Shown here: piece by piece, positions 1 to 11,515 of the stretch
Layout: each line of letters begins with the position of its first letter
Position numbering within the stretch: the stretch's first letter is position 1
Source: Nephrocerus scutellatus
Lineage: Eukaryota; Arthropoda; Insecta; Diptera; Pipunculidae
Length of the DNA: 64,000 nucleotides
NCBI GenBank assembly: GCA_947095585.1
Contig: OX352763.1
Span: forward strand, 62,033,016 to 62,097,015
Direction: 5' to 3'
The notes under the pieces: model-generated
Database searches by the model: none
Told to the model about the DNA's origin: nothing
The model's input: the letters and a program-made list of their open reading frames with translations, nothing else
Program-made: the position numbers and the translations under genes

Positions 1-239
1 ATTGTACAACCAAGTATTATCAAGTTTATGTGCTTGATAATAGCCACTGCAGACAAACGATTCCGTACAGGGGGAAATAAATCATATTCGCACTCCACCA
101 TATAATCTGCCGGTTTCTTTCGAACGAATTGAAGTTGTCTCCCAATCGCCGCGGTGCATAACACTGGCGACAATTTGTGTTAATAATCCATTTTGAGACA
201 TCCACTTCTCTCAATTCGGTTAAAAGAAGCGGTAAGTAG

Positions 240-1036
240 TTGTGTTTTGTGTGTTTGTTTTTTGTAGTTATGTGTGATTTCAGAGTGTATCTCAGCAACA
301 TACGTATCTGAGAACGAATTTTTTCAATGTGGTTTACTATGGACATGTCCACATTCTGATAATTCGGATGCATCGAAAATAATGCCTGGTGCCATTATTT
401 TTCTCTCGAAGCGGATTCGCAATCTATGTCCGGAGTGATGTTGCGTTTCAGCTTTTGCCTCAATTTAGCCAAAGTTTCAATCCGGAATTCAATTTCATTT
501 GGCTCAAAGTAAAAGTACAAGAGCGCCACATCTACTATTGTTTCCTTTACAGAAGCCCCCACTTAGACATTGTTTCAACTCAGAGCGCGTTTGATGCACT
601 GTCTGATTTAATCTTATGAATTGACACAAAACGTAAAATGAAATCGTTATTGCGGCGATTTCAATGTACACAATTCTGGGTGGCTTCGCCAATCTGGTCA
701 GACAACACCCGAAGGAAGGTGTGTTGAGTTATTCGCTGATTTAATCACCTTACTCAGCTTGTTAGTGAGGCTACACGAATACCACATTGCAAATCATTAC
801 GCAAACACCCTTGACTTGTTTCTTACCTCTCGACCTGATAAATACTTCGTCAATGTATTATCGCATCTAGGCTCGTCAGACCATTGTGTAGTATCAGCTA
901 ATTTTTCGTTAATAAACCACGTAGTTAGAGAAAAACCTCCCAAAAAAGAACAGGGTAGGCTGTGTTGTCTACACGGCGATGGTTTTGAGCGTTACAACGG
1001 TTACAAACATTTACTGAAAATGCACTGTTTATTTTT
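240..1036 (+). pseudogene. LINE A copy 1: 5' leader and endonuclease fragment
   Basis: This is a decayed 5' piece of a non-LTR retrotransposon. The leader from about 240 matches the leader of copy 2 (reverse strand, near 6060). The best ORF, 389-619, carries the endonuclease segment with FAIYVRSDV and YYCFLYRSP. After a stop the reading continues through GDFNVHNSGW near 655 (the endonuclease D-x-N site) and on to SSDHCVVSANF near 870 (the D-H site). Copy 2 shows that about 100 bases of endonuclease are missing between 350 and 375. No reverse transcriptase is present, so the copy is dead. The clade is not certain; jockey/CR1-like is my reading of the RT in copies 2 and 3. Confidence 0.75.
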
Positions 1037-1039
1037 AAT

Positions 1040-1906
1040 TTTTTTTATTTAATTTTATTTAATTTAATTTTATTTATGTATGTACATTTAACTTAAATTA
1101 AAGTGTATATCTAGTTTTTCAGTTTATGTTGTTATAAAATAATTTCCGAGTTTAAACCTTTTAATTCAATTCAATTAGTAATGTAATGTGAGTTGAGCAG
1201 AGAACCAACCAACAGAGACTACACTACTACTTCTCTAGAGAGTGTTTTGGTTTACGGGCTTACATGGTGACATAGTGACGTTTAGACGGCAAACGAGTAT
1301 ATTTCAGCCAAAACCAATTGGGGTAAAATACTAATTATATTGCACGGTAATTTCAATATAAACTTTGCCAAGCCATAATCACATGTATTTTAAATGACTG
1401 AATGTCATACACATGAGGAAATACAGAGTCGGGCAATTCATTCTACAAAATTTTTGAGCGGCTAAAGAAGTAATGTTTGAATTGATCGGTACGTCCGAAG
1501 ATAGGTCTAAAGCTGTTTTCGTAAGTATTATAAAATATAAAAAACTAATTTATAATGGTTAAAATCTTCCATGTAAATTCTTTAACCTGAGGCCATATCA
1601 ATTCCATATTTTTATAGAAAGTGTTGTCATCATATTATCATTATATACAAAAGTATATATGTGGATAAGTACCATATTGTATTGAAAGGATATTTCAGAC
1701 TCATTATTCTATAAACAATTAGAAATGAACCGTTAATTAAAGATTATTGTTTGATTTTGTATTATTATACAGTCAGTGCAATGATAAGCATAGTTAATTT
1801 AGTAAGAAGTGAATGGCGAACCATCTGTTATATAAAGAAAAAAAGATTTACGGTTAAAATTAATATTCTAAATAAATACGTATGAACAATCATTCCTCTT
1901 TTTTTT
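1040..1906. other. AT-rich intron sequence, no gene seen
   Basis: This is AT-rich DNA with short (ATTTT)n-like runs near 1040-1080. No ORF, RNA gene or repeat boundary can be supported. The phrase around 1196-1260 (agagaaccaac, then a ctagagag/ttttggttt stretch) has a weak echo near 9852-10010, which may mark an older unidentified repeat. Confidence 0.4.
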
Positions 1907-1911
1907 TTTAT

Positions 1912-2747
1912 TAAATTCTCTATATTAACTTCACTTGCCCGTGTGTTTGTGGGTTTGTGGGCTTGTGGATTTGTCATGGATTCTTGCGATCAATTTTTAA
2001 CCCACTTCCTACAGACCGATTTTATTGAAATTTGGCACACATGTGTATTTCCGGAGACAACACTTTCTATTAAATTTTGAGGCCCCTCGGGCTGCGGGGT
2101 CGGGGGGCTCCCATACAAAAATTTTAAAAAATTTACCCGTTTTCTTCAAATTTTACACACATGTGTATACCCAATAAACAATACTTTTGGTAGTGATCGG
2201 GTCCCGGGTTCGGCCGCAAGGCCCTTATACATTTTTTAAATATCTATACTGGCATCAGATATTCGTCGCCCTTTATGGACTGTGTGCGGTGTGTGCTGCG
2301 CAGTCGGCTGCGCTGCATGGTTTTGGTGGTAGAGAGAAAGAGAAATCTTAGCTCACGCACAAATGAACCCAGCAAATGAAACGAGACATACGTGTTTTAT
2401 GCTTACTTCAACTTACATTTTTATTTACTATATTGTATTTTTATTGATGTCGTTTTTTTTGTTGTCGATATCAACTTACAGATAGAACAACAAGTTTTCG
2501 CAATATTCTGTCATTTCGCGTTTTCATAAATTAGTTCAGAGCAGTCAAAGAGTTCTCAAGATAAATGTTCGTGTTTCTTAGTTGCTCAGAGTATGAGCGA
2601 GCTCTAAGTGCTCACAATAAAATGATCTGAGCATTTTCATTTTTAACATCTGATGTCAAATGTCTGTTTCGATGATTTTCTCCTACAATAAAAAAATGGC
2701 CTAGGATCGAGGGGCTCCCATATCAATTTCTGCGATTAGAGAATTTA
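1912..2747 (+). repeat. Family S repeat copy 1 (Helentron/HINE-like, non-autonomous)
   Basis: The copy is bounded by an exact 11-base inverted pair, TAAATTCTCTA (1912-1922) and TAGAGAATTTA (2737-2747). Three other copies in the window share these ends. The interior holds the family's module (gatcaatttttaacccacttcc, then a cacacatgtgtat phrase, then gaggcccctcggg), partly repeated in tandem. At the right end conservation runs about 25 bases past the inverted repeat, so the repeat is subterminal. It has no coding capacity. Small subterminal inverted repeats around a tandem-repeat core recall Helentron-associated elements; this classification is inference. Confidence 0.6.
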
Positions 2748-2976
2748 GATGAAAAATTTTAATTTTTATGTGTTGTTTTTTTAACATACTATGTAGTATT
2801 GTGTTTTTTGCTCTATCACAACAGCACTGTATAATTTTATGCAATTTTAAGAAAGCGAGCAAGGCAGATCAACGATTTTCTGTATCAAGAGAGCTAAATC
2901 CATATAAAAATTTTCTGTTTCTCACTACAAAAACTTACGTTTCTCGCTCGTTTTCTTTTCACTACCACCAGTAACC

Positions 2977-2989
2977 GGGGGGGGGGGGG
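2977..2989 (+). repeat. Poly(G) tract
   Basis: A run of about 13 G sits just left of the 3' end of LINE A copy 2. Equivalent C runs lie at 28597-28610, 45912-45924 and 55367-55378. Run lengths of this kind are prone to sequencing or assembly error. Confidence 0.8.
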
Positions 2990-2991
2990 TT

Positions 2992-3798
2992 TTATAATGC
3001 GCACAATTCAAGGGGTTCGCACCCTTATAATGCTCGTCTATATGCTTGGCACAGCGTTGGCGTTAAGGAAGAGGAGGAGAAAAGAGGAGATGTCTATGAG
3101 CTTGTGTTTTGAATGCCTGTGGGTCATAGTGATGTGGGAAGACAGAGAGCCTATACGTGTTGTACGGCTGAAGAACGAATACCTGAATTTAACTGTACGT
3201 CCGAAGATGGGCCTGAGGGTAAACTGATGAGCAGTTAGAGCGCCACGAGTATTGCGGTTGAATTCAAGGAGAGGTGACATGCAGCTGGCTTTTTCTCTTG
3301 AGCACCGCTTGTAGAAGAAGCGATAAAACAGTGACAAGCAAGAAACGTTCCTGCGGTGTTCAAGCGAATATTTTCGTCACCGATAAGTTTTATCGCGCAG
3401 TTTTGTATTCTATCTAGCTGATAAAAGCCTTGTATATGGTAGCCAGATCAGGAGGAGTGAAATACTTCTTGCACCGGGCTAGTAAACCTAAACATTTCGC
3501 AGCATTTTAAGCGACGGTAAATATGTGGTCATTCCAACGAAGCTTGTCGTTAACGCACATACCGAGAATTGCGAGATTTTCAGTTTCCTCGATGCAAGTG
3601 CCATTCATGGATAATGGCATGGGGTTTAGGATTCGCTTGGACGACAGGAGACAGCATTGGGTTTTGGAAGCGTTAAATTCTACTCGATTGATTTCTCCCC
3701 ATTGTATTATTCTGTCAAGGTCAGAATTTAACGTGCTTAACATGTATAGTTGAAAGAGTGAATTGGATTAGAAGTCACAGATAAGAGATCATTAATAA
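2992..3798 (-). pseudogene. LINE A copy 2, 3' part (RT C-terminal region and tail)
   Basis: On the minus strand this encodes the end of a LINE ORF2. The segment 3743-3507 carries DRIIQWGEINRVEFNASKT and an RT thumb-like part (LAILGMCVNDKLRWNDHI). The segment 3337-3038 carries the C-terminal region (SLFYRFFYKRCSREKASCM, FNRNTRGALTAH, FFSRTTRI). The 3' boundary near 2992 is set by matching copy 3 near 56412. Several frameshifts break it. It is the same insertion as 4301-6250; the two parts were separated by family S copy 2. Confidence 0.75.
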
Positions 3799-4300
3799 AA
3801 AAACAACCCAAAAAAATTAAAATTTTTCTTGTAAATTCTCTAATCGGGGATACACACACACACACACACACTGCGTGCTCGTTTTGTGGCAAAATCATTC
3901 ACAAATGACGCAGCGGCAGCGAACAGCGCTGCTCACAAAGCACAGAGCTCAGACTTTGTCGTGATCTGATGCGATATAGCGATATTTAAAAACTGTATAT
4001 TGGGGTCCCCAAGGGGCCGATCGCTCCAAATTTTTACAAAAAGTGTTTTCCATCGAAGACACACATGTGTACAAAATTTAAAGAAAATCGGGTAAATTTT
4101 GTAAAATATTTGTATGAGAGCCCCCCGACCCCGCGGCCCGATGGGCCTCAAATTTTAATAGAAAGTGTTGTCTTGGGAGATATACATGTGTGCAAAATTT
4201 CAATAAAATCGGGCTGTAGGAAGTGGGTTAAAAATTGATCACAAGATTTGGCCAGCCAGCCAGCCAGCCAAGTGTAAGTGAAGTTAATATAGAGAATTTA
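3799..4300 (-). repeat. Family S repeat copy 2, inserted in LINE A copy 2
   Basis: The copy has TAAATTCTCTA at 3832-3842 and TAGAGAATTTA at 4290-4300. It contains a (CA)n run near 3850-3871, a GC-rich module (gcggcagcgaacagcgctgctc) and a CCAG/CCAGC repeat near 4250-4270. It is nearly identical to copy 3 (43215-43679). Comparison with LINE A copy 3, where the flanks 'gatcattaataaaaa' and 'atgaggaagagag' join directly near 57335, gives a natural empty site and proves this is an insertion. Confidence 0.7.
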
Positions 4301-6250
4301 AAAAATGAGGAAGAGAGTCGGGGACAAAACAGAGCCCTGGGGAACGCTTGCATTTAAGTAATGAACTTTAGACTTGAAACCGTCCAAAGCAACTTGAATT
4401 GAGCGGTCCAAAAGATAGCTTCAAATCCAATGAAGCAGTTTTTCATCGACTCCAAAAGCACGCATATAAGACAAAAGAGCTTGATGCCATACTCTGTAAA
4501 ATGCCTTAGAAATATCGAGTGCAACAGCTTTCCTTTTTTCCAAAATGATGCAAAGGATTTCGTTGGTTTCAAGATATTTCTTAAGCTGATAATTGATCAG
4601 CGTTTCCATGACCTTCGAAAGAATGGATGTAAGTGCTATGGGTCAGTACGAAGAAGAAGACGACGGCTCGCCTTTTTTGGGCATGGGCTGGACAAATGCT
4701 CTGTTCCAACTTCTCGGGAAAAGTCCAAAAGAATAGGTTAGATGGAAAAGCTTACGCAATGGAAATGCCAGCTTGGAAGAACACCTCTTCAGAACTAATG
4801 GAGAAATACCATCTGAACTAGGGGATTTGTGAGTGTTGAGATCATTTCAAACTCTAGCAACTGCACAAGTACGAATTAACATATGTCCCATAGAGTGTTA
4901 AATACTCTGAGGTGCAGGAGGCGGCAATGCACAATATGGAAGCGTAGAGCTGGCTGCGAAATGCGCAGCAAACAGATTGGCCTTGTCTATAGAGCTGACA
5001 ACTGGAATGTCATTATAAATGAGCGTTGAAATCGACGACGAGGCTGTATTTTTGATTCTTTTCACGAAAGACCAGAAATTTTTACTACCTTTGGGACATT
5101 GTACTATTTTTTGCCTTAATTTTTGGTCGTAGGCGAATTTGACTCGCCGAAGATGGGCATTGCAATAATTTCTTGCTCGTTTAAACTTTTTTTCGGTTTT
5201 CCTCGGTAGGGTTTGCTTTGTAAAACCGAAAGCATGCCTCTCTAATTCTAGAAGCCCATTTACAGCTCAAGTCCACCATCTTCCTTTGATTTGATAGATT
5301 TATTCCTGAAAGGAATAACCTTTTTCATACCAATAAGAATGATGTTTGTGATTGCATCAGCGGCGGCATCCACGTTGCTATCACGAAAAAATAGCGACCA
5401 GTTAGTTCTCCCAAAGAAGTTGTTAAGGCCGTCCCAATTGGCTTTCTCGTATTGCCATACTATTTTTTTGGGAGTTTTTTCTCTAACTACGTGGTTTATT
5501 AACGAGAAATTAGCTGATACTACACAATAGTCTGACGAGCCTAGAGGCGATAATACATTGACGGAGTATTTCTCAGGACGAGAAGTAAGGGGTAGGCTCA
5601 TTAACAAGCTACATTGAAATCGCCCGCAATAACGATTTCATGTTTTTTTTTTTCAATTCTTAAGATTGAATCAGACAGTGCATCAAACTCACTCTGCGTT
5701 GAAACACTGTCTAAGTGGGTCTTCTGTAAAGGAAACAGTAGTAGAAATTGTATTCCGGTTTGGAACTTTGGCTAAATTGAGGCAAAAGCTGAAACGTAAC
5801 ATCACTCCGGACATAGATTGCGAGTCCGCGTCGAGAGAAAAATAATGGCACCAAGCTATACCCAGGCAGATTAAATTCCGATACATCAGAATTATCAAAC
5901 ACCTGAGTTTCACTCAGTGCCAAAATTGCTGGCCTATGGACATGTACATGGTTAAACACAGAAAAAGAATTCGTTCTCAGCCCACGTATGTTGCTGAGAT
6001 CCACTCTGAAGACAAACATAACTACAAAAAAACAAACACATGCAAAACATGCGACAATTAGATTTCACCAAGTCCTTTAGCTGCGCTGTTTGGGATGGGA
6101 TCGCGGACACGCACAATGCACTTTGCACTTGTTGACCGCGCGAGCCATTATATAAAACACAACAACGAATGTATTCGCTTCGATTAGCAACGCGCGTGCT
6201 GGAATGCGGCACGTCCGTGCACTGCTTCGTTTGAGAGACAACTCGTTCAT
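4301..6250 (-). pseudogene. LINE A copy 2, 5' part (leader, endonuclease, RT start)
   Basis: Reading the minus strand from 6250, a GC-rich leader is followed at 6019 by the endonuclease N-terminus (LSNIRGLRTNSF, RPAILALSETQ with the catalytic E, GLAIYVRSDV). Then come GDFN near 5620 and, after an internal deletion, SSDYCVVSANF near 5530. The linker follows (5607-5260, IVWQYEKANWDGLNNFF). The reverse transcriptase begins near 4850 and is very eroded (KAVALDISKAFYRVWHQALL at 4540-4480, where copy 3 has AFDRVWH). Multiple frameshifts and stops are present, so it is inactive. Confidence 0.75.
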
Positions 6251-6294
6251 AAATGCTGCCGCCTTTGTTATATTTTTAGAGCATTAGAATGCGT

Positions 6295-6341
6295 ACAGTT
6301 GGGCATTCTGTCAAGACCTCCTCTACAGAAAGCCCAACTGT
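6295..6341. repeat. Palindrome / hairpin
   Basis: ACAGTTGGGC (6295-6304) pairs with GCCCAACTGT (6332-6341), and TTCTGT (6306-6311) pairs with ACAGAA (6325-6330). This gives a 16-bp stem with one mismatch and a 13-base loop. The arm ACAGTTGGGC with its left flank recurs at 9689-9698, just beyond LINE C. It could be the end of an undetected DNA element into which LINE C inserted, or a foldback repeat. Confidence 0.65.
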
Positions 6342-6700
6342 TTCGCTGATACACAGATACATGCTTAAAAAAATCCCAAATGTTTATGGATTGGTAATCA
6401 AGAAGGGTGACAAACGGTGATGATGACGCGATTATAGACAGTCATGTCCTTAGCCTCTCGCATCACAACTCCTATCTTATGCGTCCACGTCGCGTCACTG
6501 GAAACTCTGCCAAATCAAGTGAACGATTTCGGTACCCAATCCGAATTGTATTAGCTTGGGTCGGGGCTAAATAAGAAGGTGGACTTGCCTTGGTCTGCGG
6601 CGCTTCATGTCGACCTAGGTTGCGGTTGGCCAATCACCACTCAACTGAATTAATTGATTCTTGAAACTAATACAAGCGGATACGTATCGAATTTATCAAC

Positions 6701-7623
6701 AATGACCTTTGGCCCACGGAAAAGGACACGATTTGGAACTTGGAACATTCGCACGCTCGTCAAGACAAAAACGCTTGCACAATTAACAAAAGAATTTCGT
6801 AAATACCATCTAGAGATTCTGTGTCTTAGTGAAGTGAGATGGCCTGGAGTAGGGGAAAAACGAACATCTACCGGCGAGTTTCTAATTTTTTTTGGGTAAG
6901 CCTGCAGGAGAACACCATGCAAATGGAGTGGAATTTCTACTCTCTAAAGCCGCGAGAAGATCGTTACAGGACTGGCGAGCAATATCCGATAGAATTATTA
7001 TTGCAAGATTTAAATCTGCTGTTCGACAAGTCGTGTTTGTCCAAGTTTACGCACCAACGGAACAAGCCACTTCTGAAGAAAAAGACACGTTTTACTTGCG
7101 TCTAAATAATTCATTAGATCAACTACGGAAGAGTGACATCGTTATTTTGATGGGTGACCTTAACGCAGAGGTAGGCAGCGACAACAGTGATTGGGAATAT
7201 GTTATGGGAAAACGCGGCCTTGGTTCTATGAATAGCAACGGTGAAAGGTTTGCTGATCTATGTTCTGATCGCAACCTAATAATTGGAGGCACAATTTTTC
7301 CCCACAAAAACATTCACAAAGCCACCTGGACCTGTCCTGATCACATGTACAACAACCAGATTGACCACTTCGCTATAAGCCGTAATTGGCGATCATCTTT
7401 GCTGGACGTTAGAACCCGAAGAGTAGCCGACGTCTACAGCGACCACCACCTTGTGGTTGGCAGTGTCCGGTTGAAACTCGCGGTCCACTCAGCCACACGA
7501 AGTCAAATAACGAGAAAGCCAGCTGTAGCAGCACTGAAAGACCCAGATGTGAAACTGCAATATGTATCCCGCGTACAACATTCTCTCTCTGAGCACCAAA
7601 CCCTTCGCCAACACAATTCGTGA
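6701..7623 (+). pseudogene. LINE C endonuclease region
   Basis: The N-terminus reads TFGPRKRTRFGTWNIRTL from the ATG at 6701, with EILCLSEVRWPG (catalytic E). A shift near 6890 moves the frame to 6892-7623, which carries VFVQVYAPTEQ, VILMGDLNAEVGSDN (D-x-N site), NQIDHFAISRNWR and YSDHHLVVGSV (D-H site). The two frames overlap by only a few bases, so one small indel accounts for the break. The TGA at 7621-7623 and the 230 bases after it are out of frame with the RT ORF. Confidence 0.75.
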
Positions 7624-7857
7624 ACACCATTCGATGAACGACAATCCATTAAAGCAGAGCGGCCACGGGTGCCGAGCGAAGTGCATTAGCGCGGAAGAAT
7701 AGGGATCTGGACCAGCAAGTTGGTTGTTGAGCTAGGAACGATAAAGGAGCATGGCTAAGCGACATCTCAACACAAGCACAGCAAGCCGCTGATACATAGC
7801 AGACAATATAGCACAGTCTACCAACTCGCTCGTAAGCTCGCCAACAAGAAACACCAC

Positions 7858-9495
7858 ATGAACTACCCTGTTAAGGCAAAATATGGCTCTTTGATTTTTA
7901 TGGAGGAACAACAATCAACCCGCTGGACAGAACATTTTAATAATGTTTTGAATTGTACTTCGCCAGGCACGTCCATCAACCCACATATGTACCCTAATAG
8001 GATACTTAACATCAGCGTCGCAACTCCTTCGTTGGATGAGATAAGGACAACAATTCGTTCACTGCAATCAGGTAAAGCAGCTGGCAATGACAACATCTAC
8101 GCAGAACTCCTCCAAGCCGACGTCGAGTTAACTACGCGAACATTGCATGCGATATATCAAGATATTGGGGAAACTGAATCCATTCCGTCGTCTTTAAAAG
8201 AAGGCTTAATAGTCAAACTCCCCAAGAAAGGTAATTTGAGCAATTGCGAAAACTGGAGAGGAATTACCCTGCTAAACACCATAAACAAAGTGATCTCCTC
8301 TATAATAGCTAGGCGCATACAGAATGCGTTAGAGCCAATTTTGAGAAATGAACAAGCAGGATTTCGCCCAAACCGTTCTTGTACTGATCAAATTAACACC
8401 CTGCGTATAATCATTGAACAGTCAGTTTAGTATCGCTCTCCTCTGTATATGGTTTTTGTAGATTTTAAACGCGCTTTTTATAGCCTAGGCCGAAACATGA
8501 TGTGGCAGATTTTGTCTAGCTATGGTGTTCCGGAAAAAATCATTAACATCATTAAGGAGCTGTACCGCGACTCAACATGCCGCGTCATTCATAACGGTCA
8601 TCTTGGCTCACCTTTCAACATCTACTCGGGAGTCAAGCAAGGCTGCACCCTCTCAACATTGCTTTTCACAATTGTTATCGACTGGGTGATGATAATAGTA
8701 ACCCGTACTCCATCGGGTCTGCCATGGAATGTTTTTCACCGCCTAGAAGACCTAGACTATGCCGATGATATCTGTCTCCTATCACAATCGCTAGGTGACA
8801 TGGAGCGAAAATTAAACTCACTAGAATTCCACGCTAACAAAGTGGGTTTAAAAATTAACGTCTCAAAAACAAAACTACTTTGCGTTAACGGTAGTGGAAC
8901 ATGTGATCCCTCGATTGACGGACATCATATAGAGGAAGTCGATAAGTTTTGTTATTTGGGCAGCTGGGTGTCAAAAAATGGTGGTGCTGACTCGGATGTG
9001 TGCTCTCGTGTAAACAAGGCGCCACACTCCTATAGTATGCTAAATAATATCTGGAACTCATCGCAAATCTCCCGGAATCTAAAGCTAATGTTCTTCAGAT
9101 CTAACGTTCTCTCAGTACACTTGTATGACTGCGAAACGTAGAAAGTCACAGAGTCAATTGCGACGCGCCTCCAAGTTTTCGTCAACAAGTGGTTAAGGAG
9201 GATACTGAGAATAAGAAGGCCGGACATTATCACCAATCAAGACTTGCGGAGAGTAACACAGCAGGAAGCAATCGCGATCACCATCAGACGACGAAAATGG
9301 AGCTGGACTGGCCACACTTTAAGAAAGCCAGCGGACGACATTACGAAACTAGCGCTCGACTGGAATCCACAAGGAAGCCGCCGAGTTGGCCGTCCTAACA
9401 AGACATGGAAAAGGACAATAGAAGAGGAAGCAAGATCCCAGGGGACCGAATGGCGTCTCTTGAAACCACAGGCGTTCGTTGGCGGGCGTTTGTAG
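7858..9495 (+). pseudogene. LINE C reverse transcriptase, one frame with two nonsense codons
   Basis: A single reading frame runs from 7858 to 9495, interrupted only by TAG at 8428-8430 and TAG at 9139-9141. The second falls where the LINE D relatives have the tryptophan of CSTWKVT. Motifs in order: RWTEHFNNVLN, SGKAAGNDNIYAELLQ, LIVKLPKKGN, NEQAGFRPNRSCTDQI, FVDFKRAF (first catalytic D), SGVKQGCTLS, LDYADDICLL (YADD intact), and the C-terminal RRKWSWTGHTLRK and WNPQGSRRVGRPNKTWKRT. Loss appears recent, by point changes only. Confidence 0.8.
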
Positions 9496-9533
9496 AAGCC
9501 CTATGCTCCCCCGCGAAGTAAAGGAAAGAAAGA

Positions 9534-10724
9534 AGAATCATCAAAAGAGCAAAATCCATATAAAATTTTTCTGTTTCCCACTACCACATCTTACGTTTCT
9601 CGCTCTTTGCGACTGCTTATTTTTTGTACACTGTATTCATCCCAAAAACACAGACGCGTTTGGGATTATTCAGTGCATTAGTATGCATACAGTTGGGCTT
9701 TCTATAGAGAAGGTCTTGCTTTCTGTACAGAACGTTTTGCTATCACTACTACTGCACATTTTTTTTTCGTTCTACTCATGCTGTAAGCTTGATAGTATGT
9801 TTTGAGATTTTGTAATTTATAAATTATTAAAGAAAAGCCGAAAGGAAGCAAGCAGAGAACCAACACAGGACCTTTTTTCGTGCAACTATATGGGTTGCAA
9901 GTTGCAACTGCAAGGTTAAAAGAACGAGAAAGCAGAGCACCGAAGGGGACCTTCGAGTTTCAATACAATTACTAGTACTACACATATTTGCCCTAGAGAG
10001 AGGTTTTTGGTTTTTTTACACATGTTTGTAAGGGTGATTAAGTTTTTGGGGAAGTGGTATGGTATGGAAATAGAAGTATGCATCAAAAGGTTTTTCGCTT
10101 TGAAACGCGCAGACGCAATATTCGCCATTACCTTTGTTTTATCTGGTTCTCTTTTTATTATGTAATTTGATGGAAGAGTTATTAACTCTTAGTAATATTG
10201 GAGTGATAAAACAAAAGACAATCCAAAAGAAAAGGAAATGGTAGCAATAGCAATGCCGCTTGCAACTTGTAAATGGTACATGGAGCATTGATAGAGAACT
10301 TCGAATTATTCATTATTAAATTTCTTTTGCATGGTTCTCTCATTTCTGTAATTAATGATGAGTTATTTACTCTAGTAACTGCACACGTTAGTAAAGATAA
10401 GATAAGAAGAAAGGTAGAAATGATTAAAGACATTTTTCTTCTATACTAACTAAATACTAAAAGGAGGACAGTCCTACGACTGGCACCGTAGCTCATCACA
10501 TACATCATCATCAATCACATCACATACAAAATAACAAACAATTAATATGCTAACTTATTGTGAGGTGGGTACATATTAAATATTGCATATCACTGCCCAA
10601 ACACAGTAATGCAGTTGCGTCGATAGTAGTAGGAGAAGTAAGAGCTGTCAAAAAAATTAGCGCGGTTGGAGTGAAATTCTTTGACGTTGTGGTCAATATT
10701 ACGATTAAATTAAAAGGCACGAGT
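9534..10724. other. Intron sequence without recognisable gene
   Basis: No coding region is supported. The segment 9540-9612 (agagcaaaatccatataaaa, then a ttacgtttctcgctc phrase) resembles 2880-2960 next to LINE A copy 2, suggesting an unnamed dispersed repeat. The palindrome arm seen at 6295 recurs at 9689-9698. 10150-10400 contains short imperfect palindromes around gagttattaactct. Confidence 0.4.
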
Positions 10725-11515
10725 CGCTTGAGAAATTGCTTAGTTCTCGAAATTCCAGACCATAATGATCATATTGCAGAATTTCCAGAAGTCTTATAGT
10801 CGCATCTTAGTGCTACATTCCGAATTCATGCGAAACACTTGAGAAATGGCTTTGTTCCCAAAATTCCAGACCATATTGATCATGTTCCAGATTTTCCATA
10901 GGAAGAAGTCTTATAGTCGCATCTTAGTCCTACATTCCGAATTTCATACGAATCGCTTGAAAAATTGCTTTGTTCTAAAAATTCCAGACAATAATATCAA
11001 ATTCCATAATTGCCATAGGAACAAATAATTGCTTAGTTCCCAAAATTCCAGACCATATTGATCATGTTCCAGATTTTCCATAGGAAGAAGTCTTATAGTC
11101 GCATCTTAGTCCTACATTCCGAATTTCATGCGAATCACTTGACAAATAGCTTTGTTCCAGAAATTCCAGACCATAATGATCATATTCCAGAATTTCCATA
11201 GGAAGAAGTCTTATAGTCGCATCTTAGTCCTACATTCTGAATTTCATTCGAATCGCTTGAAAAATTGCTTTGTTCCAGAAATTCCAGACAATAATATCAA
11301 ATTCCAGAATTGCCATAGGAACAAATCTTATAGTCGCATCTTAGTCCTACATTCCGAATTTCATGCGAATCGCTTGAAAAATTGCTTTGTTCCAGAAATT
11401 CCAGACAATAATGATCATATTCCAGAATTTCCATGGGAAGAAATCTTATAGTCGCATCTTAGTCCTACATTCCGAATTTCATGCGAATCTCTTGGGCAAT
11501 GACTTAGTTCCCAAA
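10725..11515 (+). repeat. Minisatellite, about 118-bp unit
   Basis: The phrase CTTATAGTCGCATCTTAG begins at 10793, 10910, 11092, 11210, 11327 and 11445, giving spacings of 117, 182, 118, 117 and 118. Each unit has 'ttgttccagaaattccagac', 'aatgatcatattccagaatttcc' and 'cctacattccgaatttcatgcgaatc'. One unit (10910-11092) carries an extra half unit. Because 117 is 39 codons, an open frame with a repeating peptide crosses the array (11152-11451); this is a by-product of the period. Confidence 0.85.

Larger units (their letters stand above)
6545..9520 (+). mobile_element. LINE C, 'CFDP2-like' non-LTR retrotransposon
   Basis: One plus-strand element of about 3 kb: a short 5' leader, an endonuclease ORF from 6701, a linker, a reverse transcriptase, and a C-terminal region ending at 9495. 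A purine-rich end (aaaggaaagaaagaagaa) closes it near 9533. Its relatives are commonly labelled 'craniofacial development protein 2-like' or 'endonuclease-reverse transcriptase' in databases. The exact clade (RTE- or I-like) is left open. Target duplications were not found. Confidence 0.75.

Noticed and set aside
26..373. A 115-residue minus-strand ORF at the window start
   Set aside because: It runs antisense to the LINE A leader and endonuclease and shows no domain.
2768..3227. Small plus-strand ORFs beside LINE A copy 2
   Set aside because: They span the junction of an AT-rich repeat and antisense LINE A sequence; no coding signature.
11152..11451. A 99-residue ORF with a repeating peptide
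   Set aside because: It follows from the 117/118-bp period of the minisatellite; adjacent units shift frame, there is no start context, and no domain is recognisable.
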